Translations under genes and position numbers: made by a program
Notes under the pieces: generated by a model
Database searches by the model: none
What the model saw: only the letters and a program-made list of their open reading frames with translations
Told to the model about the DNA's origin: nothing
Source of the DNA: Candolleomyces eurysporus
Taxonomy: Eukaryota; Basidiomycota; Agaricomycetes; Agaricales; Psathyrellaceae
Length of the DNA: 64,000 nt
Assembly (NCBI GenBank): GCA_027579435.1
Contig: JANBPK010000726.1
Coordinates: forward strand, 62,001-126,000
Direction: 5' to 3'
In this document: in pieces, positions 10,513 through 22,350 of the stretch
Layout of the letters: each line of letters begins with the position of its first letter
Position numbering within the stretch: the stretch's first letter is position 1

Positions 10513-12088
10513 ATGCCCACTTCGCTGGCCAAGCTCGGCCAATCCTCCTCTGCACCAGCCTCTACCATAATCCCAGAGGATGACATACAAGAATGCAACA
10601 TCAAAATCATGCCTCCGCCAGGCTGGCTGGCCACCTTGCTCGATCCTACATGGAGCAAATACGCAAAGAAGTTGGACGCACAATACAAAACAATTCTAGA
10701 CTTCCAAAGGAACGTTGTGAGGGTGGTGGCAATTGATGACGACCTGTACCAGCAGCACAGTGCTATCGCACAAACGTGAGTTAGATTTCATTTAGCGCTC
10801 GATGAATCAACGAACCTTAAGAACGTGTGGAATAGCTAACCACTCACTCTTCAGATTCGAAGATTTGAGGGAAGAACAATATGAATACTCGAAGCAGAAA
10901 GAAACTCATGAGCAGGCACGTAAAGCTGCTCGAGAGATGCAGAGACAGCTTAAAGACTTCAAGAATGTTCACTCGGTTGGTCCACACTTCTTATCTATTA
11001 CACTACATGTTAGACTAACTGGAGCTGATTCAGCGATCTGTATCAGATGCAAAGAAAAAGCAAGTGGACCAATATCAGCAGGAAAGCAGAGCGAGAGGGG
11101 GTACAAAATTTCTATCAGTGCCTGCACCAGGACGTGCTATTTCTCTGCCTCCACCTCATTCGGTAAGCGTGAGCACTCCCTCCCCTTTTCTCAATGCTAA
11201 GCTCTCCGTCTAGATCTCCCGCCCTCTTCCTACAGTTGAGGTGACACCCGCGAGTGCAGCAGGCGACATCGAATCTTTAGCACCCAGTGAGCGCGCCTCA
11301 TCTAAAGTTCTTCAAGTTAGCTGTAAAAATTGTAAGGAACCCAATCATTTCTAAACCTCGGAAGTTGTCTGACGCTTTCGCCTACGAACACGAAAGTCAA
11401 TCTCGGAACGTTGCCCGTGCATATGTCCCCTCCCGACGCCACGCCCTCGAGTTCGGCTCGTTCCCCGGGGAGTGCGACCCGCCACGATGCCTTCGAGAAG
11501 CGATTTCTCATCGATTTATCGACGATGAAACGACTTCAAGAAGAGATTATCCACTTTCTGCAGACCGTTGACCGACTCGAGCGCTTTCATCTGCTTTCTA
11601 CCGGAAGTGAAGTGGAAAGATATGCCATCTTGCGGTATGTAGCAAAGATGTTTAGCGACCTCGAGGCACCAGGGCTGTCAATCCAGTTTTCGAAGGCTTC
11701 CTCTGGCCGGCAACACATACGATCAAACTTGGTCCCAGAGATTGCGAATGAGTATAGTAGGGCGGTTAAAGACTTTCGGACGCAGTGGACACACCAATTT
11801 CAAACGACAAAAGCGGTGCCTAATCCTTCACTGGAAGTCGAAAAGCAGGTGGACACCTTTCTTGGTGACGTCTACGACCGAATCCCAGTTAAAAAACGAA
11901 CGGCCGTCCTGCTGATGGTTGATGGACTTGACGATTGCGATGACGAGGCCCAGGATGAAGCTCTCAAATGCTTTAAGGCCTGTGTGCAAAGGTTGCCAGT
12001 CTGCTTTCTGATATCGAGCACCGATCCCAGCTCTTTGCTCCCGCGCCTTGATCAAATCAAAACCAAAATCTCTGCGAAGCGAGGTTGA
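10513..12088 (+). CDS. Coiled-coil protein with P-loop-less NACHT-like domain
   Basis: Exons 10513-10775, 10855-10975, 11034-11162, 11214-11286 and 11397-12088 close in phase (425 residues). The N-terminal 85 residues (PPPGWLATLLDPTWSKYAKK) are unrecognised. A charged, probably coiled-coil segment follows (FEDLREEQYEYSKQKETHEQ). From about residue 235 the order matches fungal NACHT proteins: DAFEKRFLIDLSTMKRLQEE, a position where a P-loop is expected, a LVPEIANEY helix, LEVEKQVDTFL, then the Walker-B-like AVLLMVDGLDDCDDEAQDE at about 364-382 and CFLISSTDP. The P-loop is replaced by STGSEVERYAIL with no GKS/GKT, and the protein stops soon after Walker B, with no winged-helix or repeats. Probably unable to bind nucleotide in the standard way. 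It could be a decoy, regulator or relic. Confidence 0.78.
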
Positions 12089-12833
12089 GGAAGGTCTCGA
12101 GGACGGGGTTCGACGAACCCAACGACTCTCATACAGACTGATTGATTTTGACCCCTCTAATTAATGGACTCTCCCTACATGCAATTGTAGACTACACATT
12201 TCGATATAATTCGCACTCCTCGACCAGCAATTTGTATTCCAGGTCACTTGCAACAAAGCATAACACAGAAAACTCTGGATTGTCGAACGCCTCCTTTTAC
12301 TACTCACTTATATTACGCCGCATTGCTTTTGAAAGAGAGCAGTGTTGAAGACTAGGGCCAGTGGCCGGCGTTTGACTTGATAGTACGCTTGTGGCGTTGG
12401 CAATGGAGGATGGGTTGTGCGCTCCGATTCCTTGATGACAACCTGAATTTTATCATGCATATACCCTTGGGAGTCGTGGTGGGGTGGCACGGACAAATCA
12501 CCTCGACTGACCCATAAGCATTCGTTGCCATCTNCCCCCCCACTGCTTTCGTCCGGAGCCCGCTGCGGAGGATACCCGTTGTACGACCGGTAGCTCGTTG
12601 TCGTCAATAGATCACCACTTGAACAGACCGTGTGTCTGCGCCCGCAGCTAGCGCATTACCGTTTGTCGCAACATGCCCAGCCTTGTCTCAGGGCACCTGC
12701 TAGTAAGTAGGCGCCGAGGATTGGACGGGTCAGGCCAAGCGCTTTATAACCCGTATTTAGGGGCTGTTCAGCTTGGCCCAGCACGCCAAACCTTGTTTCT
12801 CTCTTCTCTTCCCACCATCGCCCATCCGCCTCA
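12089..12833. other. Intergenic with one ambiguous base
   Basis: No gene identified. A minus-strand frame at 12308-12607 contains the ambiguous base at 12533 next to a C run and has no recognisable motifs. The stretch before 12834 is the likely promoter of the MINDY gene. Confidence 0.45.
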
Positions 12834-14451
12834 ATGTCAACCTCTGAAGCCCAGGCGTCTACGGTGCAAGATTCAGTTGCGGAAGTGTGGTATTTGAAGG
12901 ACGTCAAGTATGGTCTGAAGGATAACAAGCAGACGTTCAAAGTTATTACGCAGAATTTCAACGGGTGCGTGCTACATCATTCATCCAGGTGCCATATAAC
13001 TTATCGCCTTATCTTCTCGTGATTACAGGCCTTGTTCCTTCATAGCAATATGTGCGTCGCTCTCTTCATGGCCGACAGGAGGCCGTCGTCGTTGGTAGAG
13101 CGCTGACACGGAATTATTGTCCTCGAAGGAAGGCAACATCCTGATTCTGCGCGGCGACATTGTTATTGAACCACCGGAGCGGAAGACGGTCTCCTATGAT
13201 TATCTATCTCACCTTGTCGCAGAGTCTCTGCTACTCCGGTCGCCCGAAGTCGACGTATCGGACGCGTTGAGTATCATGCCGCATACCCAGAGTGAGCACC
13301 TTTGCTCCTTCGCTACCGCCATTATAGCTCACTGCGGCCGGTTAACGCACATCGCTCTTTACAGAGGGTATGGACCTGAACCCCGTGTTCACATCCCCAA
13401 CAGCCTTCCGACCCGGCGGCGCCGGAGGTGGGGAGCTCAAGCTGTTCCAGCAAGTTGGAATCAAACTCGTCCATGGATGGTTAGTGGATCCCGATAGCCA
13501 AGAATCCAAAGCACTGGATCGAGCACCGGATTACGATTCCGCTGCTTCGCTCATAGCCGAGGTCGACCATTTGACCAACGGGCGATTCGTCCTCCCGGAG
13601 GAAGAGAATCCTTTCGTTACTGCTGCGGAGGCAGCGGGTAGTAGCAGCCGTAGCGCGGAACCTATTCAGCCGGTGGCATCTTCGTCGTCTTCAACCCCGC
13701 CCGTTTCTTCGAGTTTGTCTCAGGATCAGCAGGATAAGATAGCTGATGGTGCGTCTTCTTGTCAGCTTCCTGATGCCGAATTCGATTGTTTCTCTAACAA
13801 CCCTCTGCATGTAGCCATCGCGGTCCGAGACTTCCTGGACCACACTCAGTCCCAACTAACCTACCACGGCCTCTTCCAGCTCGCATCCACACTCGAATCC
13901 AACGAACTCGTAGCCCTCTTCCGAAACTCCCACCTCTCAGTCCTTCTTAAAGTCGATGAACCCGAGGGCGCTGCGCTCTACACCCTCGTCACCGACCAGG
14001 TCTTCTTGCGGGAGCCCTCCGTGGTCTGGGAGAAGCTGGAAGACGTCGATGGCGGATGGTCGACGTTCGTAGACTCACATTTCCTCCGAGCGAATCCGGC
14101 TGGAGGTGATTTTGCGGGCCAGACGGCGGAGGATGCGTTGATGGCGATGGAGATGCTGGAACAGCAGAATAGGGTGGAGGCGGGGATTGAGCCGTCTGAG
14201 TGAGTGGATTCATCTTTCTTCTATCAGCACTTCTTTTCGTTCTTTCTTCCATATCTTTTGCCACTTTGGCTCACTTATCTTTCAGTCAGGCTCTTGCTAG
14301 GCAACTGCAAGCTGAGGAAGAATACCTCGCGCGCCGAGAACAAGAAGCGTACCTTCGGCGCCAGCAGCGCCTTCAAGAGGCCAAATCATCCGGGAAACAT
14401 AAGAAGGAGAAGCCGGAGAAGAAGAAGTCCAAGGATTGTATTGTCATGTAG
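12834..14451 (+). CDS. MINDY-family deubiquitinase (MINDY-1/2 type)
   Basis: Exons 12834-12964, 13029-13051, 13133-13291, 13365-13748, 13815-14199 and 14286-14451; phases close for 415 residues. The MINDY_DUB domain (formerly DUF544) opens with VWYLKDVKYG and ITQNFNGPCSFIAICNIL, where Cys46 is the expected nucleophile, encoded on a 23-nt exon. IKLVHGWLVDP supplies the catalytic His at about 141. The family trims K48-linked ubiquitin chains. Near the end, ALARQLQAEEEYLARREQ looks like a MIU ubiquitin-binding helix, followed by a Lys-rich tail and CIVM, a CaaX-type prenylation signal that would place it on membranes. The 13749-13814 intron is a multiple of three without stops, so an unspliced form is also readable. 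Confidence 0.93.
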
Positions 14452-15283
14452 AAATATATATTTAGAGAGAGTGACAGGGATGTGTTGTTCGCGGGTCTGT
14501 AATCTTCATTCGTAATTAGGGTATTTATGTGCTACTGCTTACGCTACTGGAATGCGATCATTTTTCACTAAGCATTACCTCGTTCGTTGACCCCTCCCGC
14601 CACGCGTTTCGTCGTGGGCATACATGTATGATTTGACCCCTTTCGACTGCCATTCATTCCCATCTCCTGACAGGTCCAGCCCTTCGACAACGAAAGACGA
14701 GCAACTTGGAACTGGTCAAAATGCATACCGATTGTCCTATCTATCCAACTCAGAGAGGACACCATCTCGACTGAACCAAGAGTTTGCCGTGATCCCGCTC
14801 AATCAACGACCCAGGCCACTTCGCAGCTTGCTCGTTTCTCCTAACCGGATACCTCGCTTTACCAGCTCTATTAGCCCGATCCCCATGAGCCGTGTTCGGA
14901 GAGGATGATACTCCAAGCACGTCCTCCAGTCGAGCCTTGATAGTATCCCGATAAGAAGGGCTTGTCCGGAACAGGTCGGGGCATTGTTTAGCATGAGCGT
15001 CAAGGTTAATTCATGCTTTCGCTTTGGAGGTGGGGAGTTCAAGACGTTCTATGATATAACAAGTGGAAGCTCCTGCGAGTTTGTGGCGGACGGACTCGGG
15101 ACGGACATCTTCCCCTGATTGGTCTCCCACCAATTTGGAGCACGTACTGCTTACGTGCTATCCAACCCAAGTCGAAGTAAAGCAGTAGATAGTTTTTTCC
15201 GGTTATATTGTATTCCCAAATTGTCGTTAGTACAAAACAAACTAAACTGTCTGTAACAGAGTCCACGCCAAAGCCGAAGACTA
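14452..15283. other. Intergenic, no gene recognised
   Basis: Holds the 3' flank of the MINDY gene and of the convergent F-box gene. Frames at 14624-14908 (plus) and 14803-15042 (minus) overlap each other and show no family motif, so I do not call them. Confidence 0.45.
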
Positions 15284-17231
15284 TCAGCAGAGGAAGTCAT
15301 ACAGCGTCACCCAACTCATGTACTCGGACTCCCACAGAACAATCGCCCGTCCAGTCTGGGGACAAAACTCACAAGCCAAAGCGTTGAGAGGTGGCGTCTC
15401 ATCATCTTCGTCGTCACTTGGTTCGACATCGCAAAATTTCACAAGCCCGAGCTCCGTGCGAATTGGTAATTCGATCGTTGGGTCGACAACAGAATGAGGA
15501 TCGCAGTGGGTTGTCGGGTCGAATTTGGACGATAAAGAGAGGAAGAGAGAAGTTGTCTGCCAGTGTTCGTTTTGAATATCTTCGTAATCTTCTGTCCACA
15601 CAGCGGCTAATCGGCCGTTGGACAATGAGTACGGTTGTGGATTGAGCATGAGGGGACGTCTGTGAGCCTGGGCCGAACGATTGGCCATAACATTGTACCG
15701 TAACCGTGGCCTGCGTACTGTTGATGATTCGATCAAGTCCAATTTACTCTCTGTAGGACGGGTAGGATTGAACCGGAATCGATATCGATGTATGGTAGTG
15801 ACACGAGGCTGAGGGATGTCGACGTCAATGGTACTGTTGTCGTCATTTTGTTGCTCAGTTTCTGTGATTTCGTAGATGATGGGAGCGTAGTTGAGGATGC
15901 GGCTATTGCAACTGTCTGGTCCAGAAACTCGGTCAACATTCTCGTGCCTACGTTGATGCAGTATGGAGAAGGCTGGAGAAATGGTCAAGGTATTTGAGGT
16001 TGAAGCCGGAGGTACGATGATGCAGTTGCACTCGATAGGTTCGAAGGGAGGTCTTTCTAGTCCAAAAATTCCTTCTAAACCGAGGTAAAACATGTGGGTG
16101 CCAAAGGAAAAAACCTGTTCAGACAATGGTGAGAATCAGACACCCTTAGACTGAGCCGACACCTACATCGTAAACTTGGGGTACACCTTCAAGGCACCAC
16201 ATCGAAACATGGTTTTGGACAAAGTCCCACACAAAAGTAACGCTATTGGCATGGAATATGACTTTGTCATCACCGAGGGTGTTGTACTTGACCAAGCTGG
16301 AGACACCATTGGGATAGATCACCGTGAGGTGGCTTAGCTGCTGTACCGACCAGGTGTCGCCCGACATGCTTAGTTGCAAATACTGGTATCCCAGGACATC
16401 TTGATCGCTCGACTCCCCTAAATTGATTCTAAAGGTGACATTTAAACAGAGCTATAAAGAAAGGATAAAAAAAAAGACTTACGAGGAAGCCACCTCCTGG
16501 GGAATCCCTGATCGTATCTTGACAAGGAGGCGAATCTTGGTGGAGTCAATAACCGCGTCAATGAACACGAGATTTTCGTACGCGTCGATGCCATGACGTA
16601 GCAATGGCTGAAGCCTCAAATTATATGTTTGAGAATCGTCACGGGTCAAGGTCAAATCCCAAACGCATAGCCATTTGAACTGCTGCAAAGTGAGAAGAAA
16701 CCGCCCGCCCGGGACTAGGAAAATCTCCTGTATATCCTGTATATCGTCGTCCTCTAATCCTTCGGAGAAATCGAGCTGGGTGATCTGCGTACGCCTGAGC
16801 ACAGCGTCTCGTCGTTCCAACGCCGTTTCATAAAATTTGACAACCCGCGACGACGTTGTGCAAGCATCCTTGAACTCGGATGCAAGCGAAAGGTCCTTGA
16901 AGCTCGGCCAGAATAGCTCATTTTCTATGCATTGTTGACGCAAGCAATTTCTCCATATATTCCGAGCCGATTTTTCGATTACGCGATGGTAGTACTTGCA
17001 GGTCTATTAGAAGCGTCAATAAGGCCGAATTTAAAGCCCATGCAAGTGATGACTGGATGTGCATACCAACTGAAGATGAAGAATGTCGAGAGCCCCGAGG
17101 TAGTCGATGATCAGTAGTTGGATTTCAGAGGGGAGCTTCTGCATGATTTTGACTTTCACCGATGAGAGGACCTCATGGTAAGAGGGAACATTCATTGAAC
17201 ATGGTTTGTCTAGGTTCCAATATGGTGGCAA
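15284..17231 (-). CDS. F-box protein with long C-terminal beta-type region
   Basis: Exons 17067-17231, 16483-17003, 16167-16428 and 15284-16114 on the minus strand, all in phase, 592 residues. An F-box sits at about residues 30-56: LPSEIQLLIIDYLGALDILH followed by LVC/TCKYY-type sequence. The rest has alternating hydrophobic and aromatic segments (GRFLLTLQQFKWLCVWDL, NSVTFVWDFVQNHVSMW), suggesting a beta-propeller-like fold, and ends with ALACEFCPQTGRAIVLWE. Such proteins are expected to recruit substrates to an SCF ubiquitin ligase; the target is unknown. A second Met at residue 13 (MNVPSYHEV) is an alternative start. It is not related to the F-box/LRR-like cluster family beyond the F-box itself. 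Confidence 0.85.
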
Positions 17232-17736
17232 ATAACTCAGAGGGCGTCACCCTATCTGCAAAAATAAGGGTAAATAAGAGAGAAAATATACTTCCTTGGC
17301 AAGTCCTTGGGAGCGTTTACCGGCCTCACTTGGATTTGGGCCGATGGGCGCTGAGCGCTGAACGACAACTCGCACTAAGCAGACGAAGTCGACAGTAAAA
17401 ACAATTTATACGACAAAGAAGGCTCGAGTGGTGAGTAACAAGTATTGGAAGACAGTACCAGTGCACAAAGGGTTATCGAAACCGAGAGTAAATACGCGAA
17501 GGGAATGGGCCAACAGAAGAGCAATTCTAGCTACAGTCAACGAAGAAGCTACCAGAGAGATCAATAATGAACGAAAAAGGGCATATCTATCTATCTAAGA
17601 GTATAAAATCCGGATTCAAAAGAGAGTTCAATCATAGTCATATCAGGCAAGGTGTGTACGTAAGGGCTGCCTGCAACCACCACCAAGAGGCACTAAGAAA
17701 CGAAAGCGAAAACAGCAAAATGGGACGTAGAATTGA
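17232..17736. other. Intergenic between two minus-strand genes
   Basis: Contains the promoter of the F-box gene to the left and the 3' flank of the DUF1996 gene to the right. No coding or repeat structure recognised. Confidence 0.45.
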
Positions 17737-20050
17737 TCACAGGCTTTCGAATGAACTTGCATGGGCGTTATCGTGGCTGAAAGACTGGCGACGATGATGG
17801 TGACGTCCTCTCCTAACCTTCACGAGCTTATCCTTGCGCATGGAGCTCGAGCAGCTCTTCGAATCGTTTCCATCGTCTTCCGAGTCGTCTGTCGCCACAT
17901 TCTGGCCGCTGGTAGCATCCGCATCCGTATTCGACTGACTAGCAGCAAGAACCGGTTCGGAAGCAGGCACGTTTGACCTGCCTGCATTCACCTTCGGCGT
18001 AGCAGCCGGAGCCTTGACCGTTGATGAGACAGCAGCAGCCCCGGGGAAGTTGGGTGCCAGAGGTTTTACGACAGGAGCAGGCGAGACAGTCACGGCCGCA
18101 GCCACAGGAGTGGTGGTAGCGGCGGACACGGAGGCAACCTTAGCTTGGGTTGCAGCAGGCTTCGACGTCACAGCTGGAGCGGTAACCTTTCCTGTTGCTG
18201 TTGGTCGTTCGCCTTCATACGCGTAGATCGGGCCTAATAAAGCTGGTGTGACGGAGTCGGACTGTGGGGTGGCTACCCCCTGGCTAATGACGGGGTTGTT
18301 TCCCGGCAGTTTGGGCAGGGTGCCAGTAGCTTGAGCCAAGATTGAGCATTGAGGTACGCCCTGAAAAATCTTTGGGAATGATACATACTGTTTTCATCGA
18401 TCGCTTTGGTGATACGACAAGTTTTACCATGGTTCATTGAGAAAATGCCTTGATCGACGCAGCAGGTTGGCTATGACGGAGTCAGATAATCGAGGCCAAT
18501 TTTGAACGGGGAAGGGTACGCACGTCGCCATAAGGGTTGCAATGGCACTTGTCGACAGCATTTTGGAGGACACCTCGTTCCCATCCGTTAACGAAATCTA
18601 ACGAAAGGGGACCGTCACGTCGAGCCCTGCAAGATCGAATACGCCGCGTTTTACGCACCAGCATGATATCCATAGCCAGTAGGGTCACCATGTGCGAAGC
18701 TAGAGTTTCGTCAGATATCCGCGCACTCGAGTTCCATTGAATGAACCTACACAAAAGGTTGGTTCACGTTCATAGCTTTGCCCCGAACGTTATCAAAGGC
18801 GTTTGAACCCCAGTAAACCTGGAATACACGGTTAATCTATTGGGGGCCATAACCTGTGATGAGCAGGACACCTACCTCCAGGAATATACGGGGGAGGGTC
18901 TTGGAAAATCGAGGATCGTTGCAAGTCCCACTGTCCGGTCCACCAGACGGGAAAGCCACATGCGACTTATGGTCAGAGGAATCAGTGTTCTATGAACATC
19001 GATCAATCAACATCATGGAAGTTACAAAGAAATCGGGAATTCGCTAACCTTTCCGTCCCAGCAACTCGGGAAGTTCTATTGACATACTTTTCAGCAAGGC
19101 GATTGGTCGAAAAGAAATTGATAAGAGACTTACGATCTGGGCACGGATTCCATCAGGGCAAGTCTTCGCCGGAAGCTCGTTATGCCTCGTACTCTTCCCC
19201 TTGAAGTCCAAGCAAAGGAACGTCACAGCCTGCTGAGCGTAACTCTTGGGGTCATAGGTTCGCAGAGCCGCATTCCCACTGATCATCCGGAACTGAAGGA
19301 GGGTCAACAAATGTATTTAATGGAAAGGAGTCTTCTTACATCGTCTGGGAAGGCGGTGGTCGTTCCAGGTGTGTCGCTGAAGAGGTAATCTGTTAAAGAG
19401 TTGAATCAACAGTTTCATACAGAGTGCTCAGCGTGGGCGTACAGCTAAATTCAATAGCAATATGATCAGAGCTATGTAGTTATAGAGAGTGCAGGCCATA
19501 ACTTACATTACAGCACCGCCGTCAAGGCTTGTGAAACTCCCATTGGCCCATCTGCATACCAATCAGAAGCTTTAACGCTGAGGCAAATGAGTTTGAAACG
19601 ATGACGCTCACTGAAAGTAAAGATGCTGAGAATTGACGGTAAGAAAAGATTACAGTGATAGATGAGATCGGGCTTACAGGGAACCAGTAGGCTGATTTGT
19701 CTTGTGGGATAGGGATCGAAGAGCAGGCGCTCTGTCGCAGTGACTCGGTAGTGACCGACATTCTGAAGTTGCTTCCACCCAGAACTACATACAGTGGTGT
19801 CAACCCGATGGAGATCGCGATCGAGAGCAGGAGGATGACGACATACCGGAATGAACATGGCTTGAAACTTTGCCCGGGTTCACGATAGGATCAATTCGTT
19901 CGGTGGTGATAAAATCCTCTATGGAAGATGAGGTGGTATCAGCGCTTGCAATGAACGGGGAGGGGAGGCACACATACCAACTCCCATCAGCCAATAACCC
20001 TTGGCAGAAGAGGCCAGAGCGGCCAGAAAGAGGGTCGTTGGAACGATCAT
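17737..20050 (-). CDS. Secreted DUF1996-domain protein, probable 2-nt frameshift
   Basis: Fourteen exons on the minus strand: 19978-20050, 19847-19918, 19678-19784, 19612-19625, 19507-19551, 19340-19389, 19134-19292, 19049-19075, 18876-18989, 18751-18818, 18659-18699, 18524-18597, 18389-18470, 17737-18329. A signal peptide (MIVPTTLFLAALASSAKG) leads into YWLMG. DUF1996 hallmarks follow in order: TTERIDPIVNPGKVSSHVHS, LGGSNFR, SIPIPQDKSAYWFP, WANGSFTSLDGG, YLFSDTPGTT, NFPSCWDGK, DPTGYGYHADF, GVLQNAVDKCHCNPYGD, TGTLPKLPGNNP. The tail is Ala/Pro/Thr-rich and ends in a basic His/Arg patch. One exon is only 14 nt. Exons at 19507-19551 and 19340-19389 do not join in phase: two bases appear missing at the acceptor near 19389. 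Function of DUF1996 is unknown; extracellular or wall-associated is likely. Confidence 0.85.
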
Positions 20051-22350
20051 CGCAACGAAGGTGACTGAGCAGCAGAAAGATGGAGAAGAGGCAGTTCCAG
20101 CTGGTCTGAGGGAACGAAAACTGTAAAGACCGTCGTTTATAAAGGTAGGGCAGAAATGAAAGATGGCAAACGAAGGGGGGAGAGCGAGGAGCAAAGCAAC
20201 TTTGCCTTTGTTTGGCTCGCGCAGGCAGACGTCCATTCCATGTTGGAGCCGTCAACGTCGCACCCTCTTGCCATGCTGAGGCGCTGTTGGCAAGCTTATT
20301 CAGGATTAATCAAAGCTTTGAAGAAGCTGAGCATTGAGCCGGGATTCCAAGTTCCATAAAATCAAATAGAGTTGGGGTCCACGATAAGAAAGCGTCCTCC
20401 CTACCTCGTCCACGAGGCGGATTCTAGGGCAGAGCCGCTGGCGCTGTACATAGCGGCAGATGCACAAAAAGGAATGGTTGCTAGAAACGCAGAGAGGATG
20501 AGAAACGAGGGTACTCAGCGTTTGAATGGAGGTTCTCTCAGAATCTCCCCGCTGTCCCCAGAGCCACAGGGCGATCATCCATTCCGGGATCTTAAAAATA
20601 GAATTCAACGGCATAAACTGTAAAGGAGGTATACCTTCCACTGAGCACCCTCGTTGCTATGGGTTTCGCTCCAACCTCCGGGAAGGAACTAGGCGGTCTT
20701 CCATGACGAGCACTTCCATGAGCAAGGGTAATGTATTGCTGGCCAAGAGGCCTAAATCCGTAGAATGTGAAGTATGGGTTCGCGGTCAATGGTGACGACT
20801 GTCCAAGCGCTGTCCACAGAGCCACTCCAGTACTCATAATCAGGAGGAGGCTCCCGATACGGTTGCCAGGGAAGCTCTATGGATTGACTGTCAGCCGCAC
20901 GATTCTGATCCAAGAAGTCGAAGAACGGTGGTACCTACTATGCTCGTGTCGCCGGCGAAGTCAGCCCGTCGTTGATTTTTACTTGATCGCTGTTCGGTAC
21001 ACGGCATACTGGCCGTGGAATCGTTATCAACACATCTAGCTGCTTTTACGAGATAGAACCCTTCAGACATCAGTGGACCAAATGAACAGAAGGGTGAAAG
21101 TCACTGTGGAGAGAGGGAGTAACGCCATGTTGCGTTCACCCTTCTGCTCCCAGAGATTCGCAGAACTAGGGTACTTGGGAGTCGCATGGTTGTACTGTGG
21201 GACTCTTCTAACTTCCACGTCGATGCGCAGTACACTACCCTCTTAGATTACTTCTGAACCAAAACCTCACGTCAACGCTCCATGTCATTGATTTACCACC
21301 GACACGACTCACCTCCAGATGGATTAGCAGATGTTGTCGATCGCTGCTCACCATCCGAGCGTTGGCCATCTGACAGCATATCCCTTTCCCTATCGCCGGC
21401 AAGCATCAAAAGGGCTGCTGTATCACATTCCATTCAAAGAATGCCATGGAAAGGGTGTCAGAGCCGAGGATGAGAGCTAACTAGTCGATCTTCGCGATAA
21501 GATGGGTTACAGTAGTCTACCTGGCTGACCTTGAATTCGGTAGCGAAGCCGTTATCAGCTTCAGCAGCACCACATGCACGTCGATGCCCCAAGAATCAAT
21601 CAATGAGGCAGAGTCTAGACTCTATCGTCCTAGAAAAGAGCTGTGGGTTAGTACCGGATACAGGTTCGAAGAAACCGACGGGGCCACCTTGAATGGATCC
21701 AGGAATTCTCGACGAAAACAGAGGTACGCTTTCCAAAACCCCTGTTCTTCATACGAGCCGTAGACTTCGCCATATAGGCCAATCCTTCGCTTTCCGCGTC
21801 ACGAGCACTCCCTAACTGCCCTGTCCGTAGAGCTCAGGCATACAGCCCTGGTACGGCTCCAAGTGATACCAGTGGTTGCGATATTAACGCAAGATGACAC
21901 TGTGATGGCTATCCGAGGGATGTGTAATGAGGTCCCAACCTCCTCCAACGACTCGAGGAAATATGTGTCAGCCGAAAGGAAGGATACCTGGGTCTGTCCA
22001 ACCAAAGGGAGAAGGTTCCGTCGAGTTGTAGTCATTCCACGGATGCTGCTGTTGCATTCAAGTTTTCTGGTTCATATACGACGGGTCCAAGGTACAACGA
22101 ATTTCTCGAACCGAGGTTCTTCGTATTCGGAAGCTGCTGGGGTAGAATCGATGTCAAGATGAAGGCTCTGGTCAAACCGGTCAAACTCGAGTTGGATGAT
22201 GATGTTTTGATGCCATACTGCCGCCGAATGTTGCCATCAGCGCTGTCAACTTGAAGCGAGCGGTGTCTTTTGTCGAATCATCAACAGAAATGTGCTGCGC
22301 AGACTCTTATCTCAAAGCGTACCACCACCATCTGGCAGAGTAGCTAGAGT
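20051..22350. other. Long gap; possible remnant of a membrane-protein gene
   Basis: No confident gene in 2.3 kb. On the minus strand around 20592-20890 a readable stretch, GNRIGSLLLIMSTGVALW, looks like a membrane helix, and 20310-20640 continues with patchy hydrophobic frames. I could not build a phase-consistent gene from them. The region before 22351 holds the promoter of the next secreted-protein gene. Confidence 0.35.

Noticed and set aside
12100..12125. GGGTTCGACGAACCC, resembling a tRNA T-arm
   Set aside because: No D-arm, anticodon arm or acceptor pairing at the expected distances; it is just a short palindrome after a gene end.
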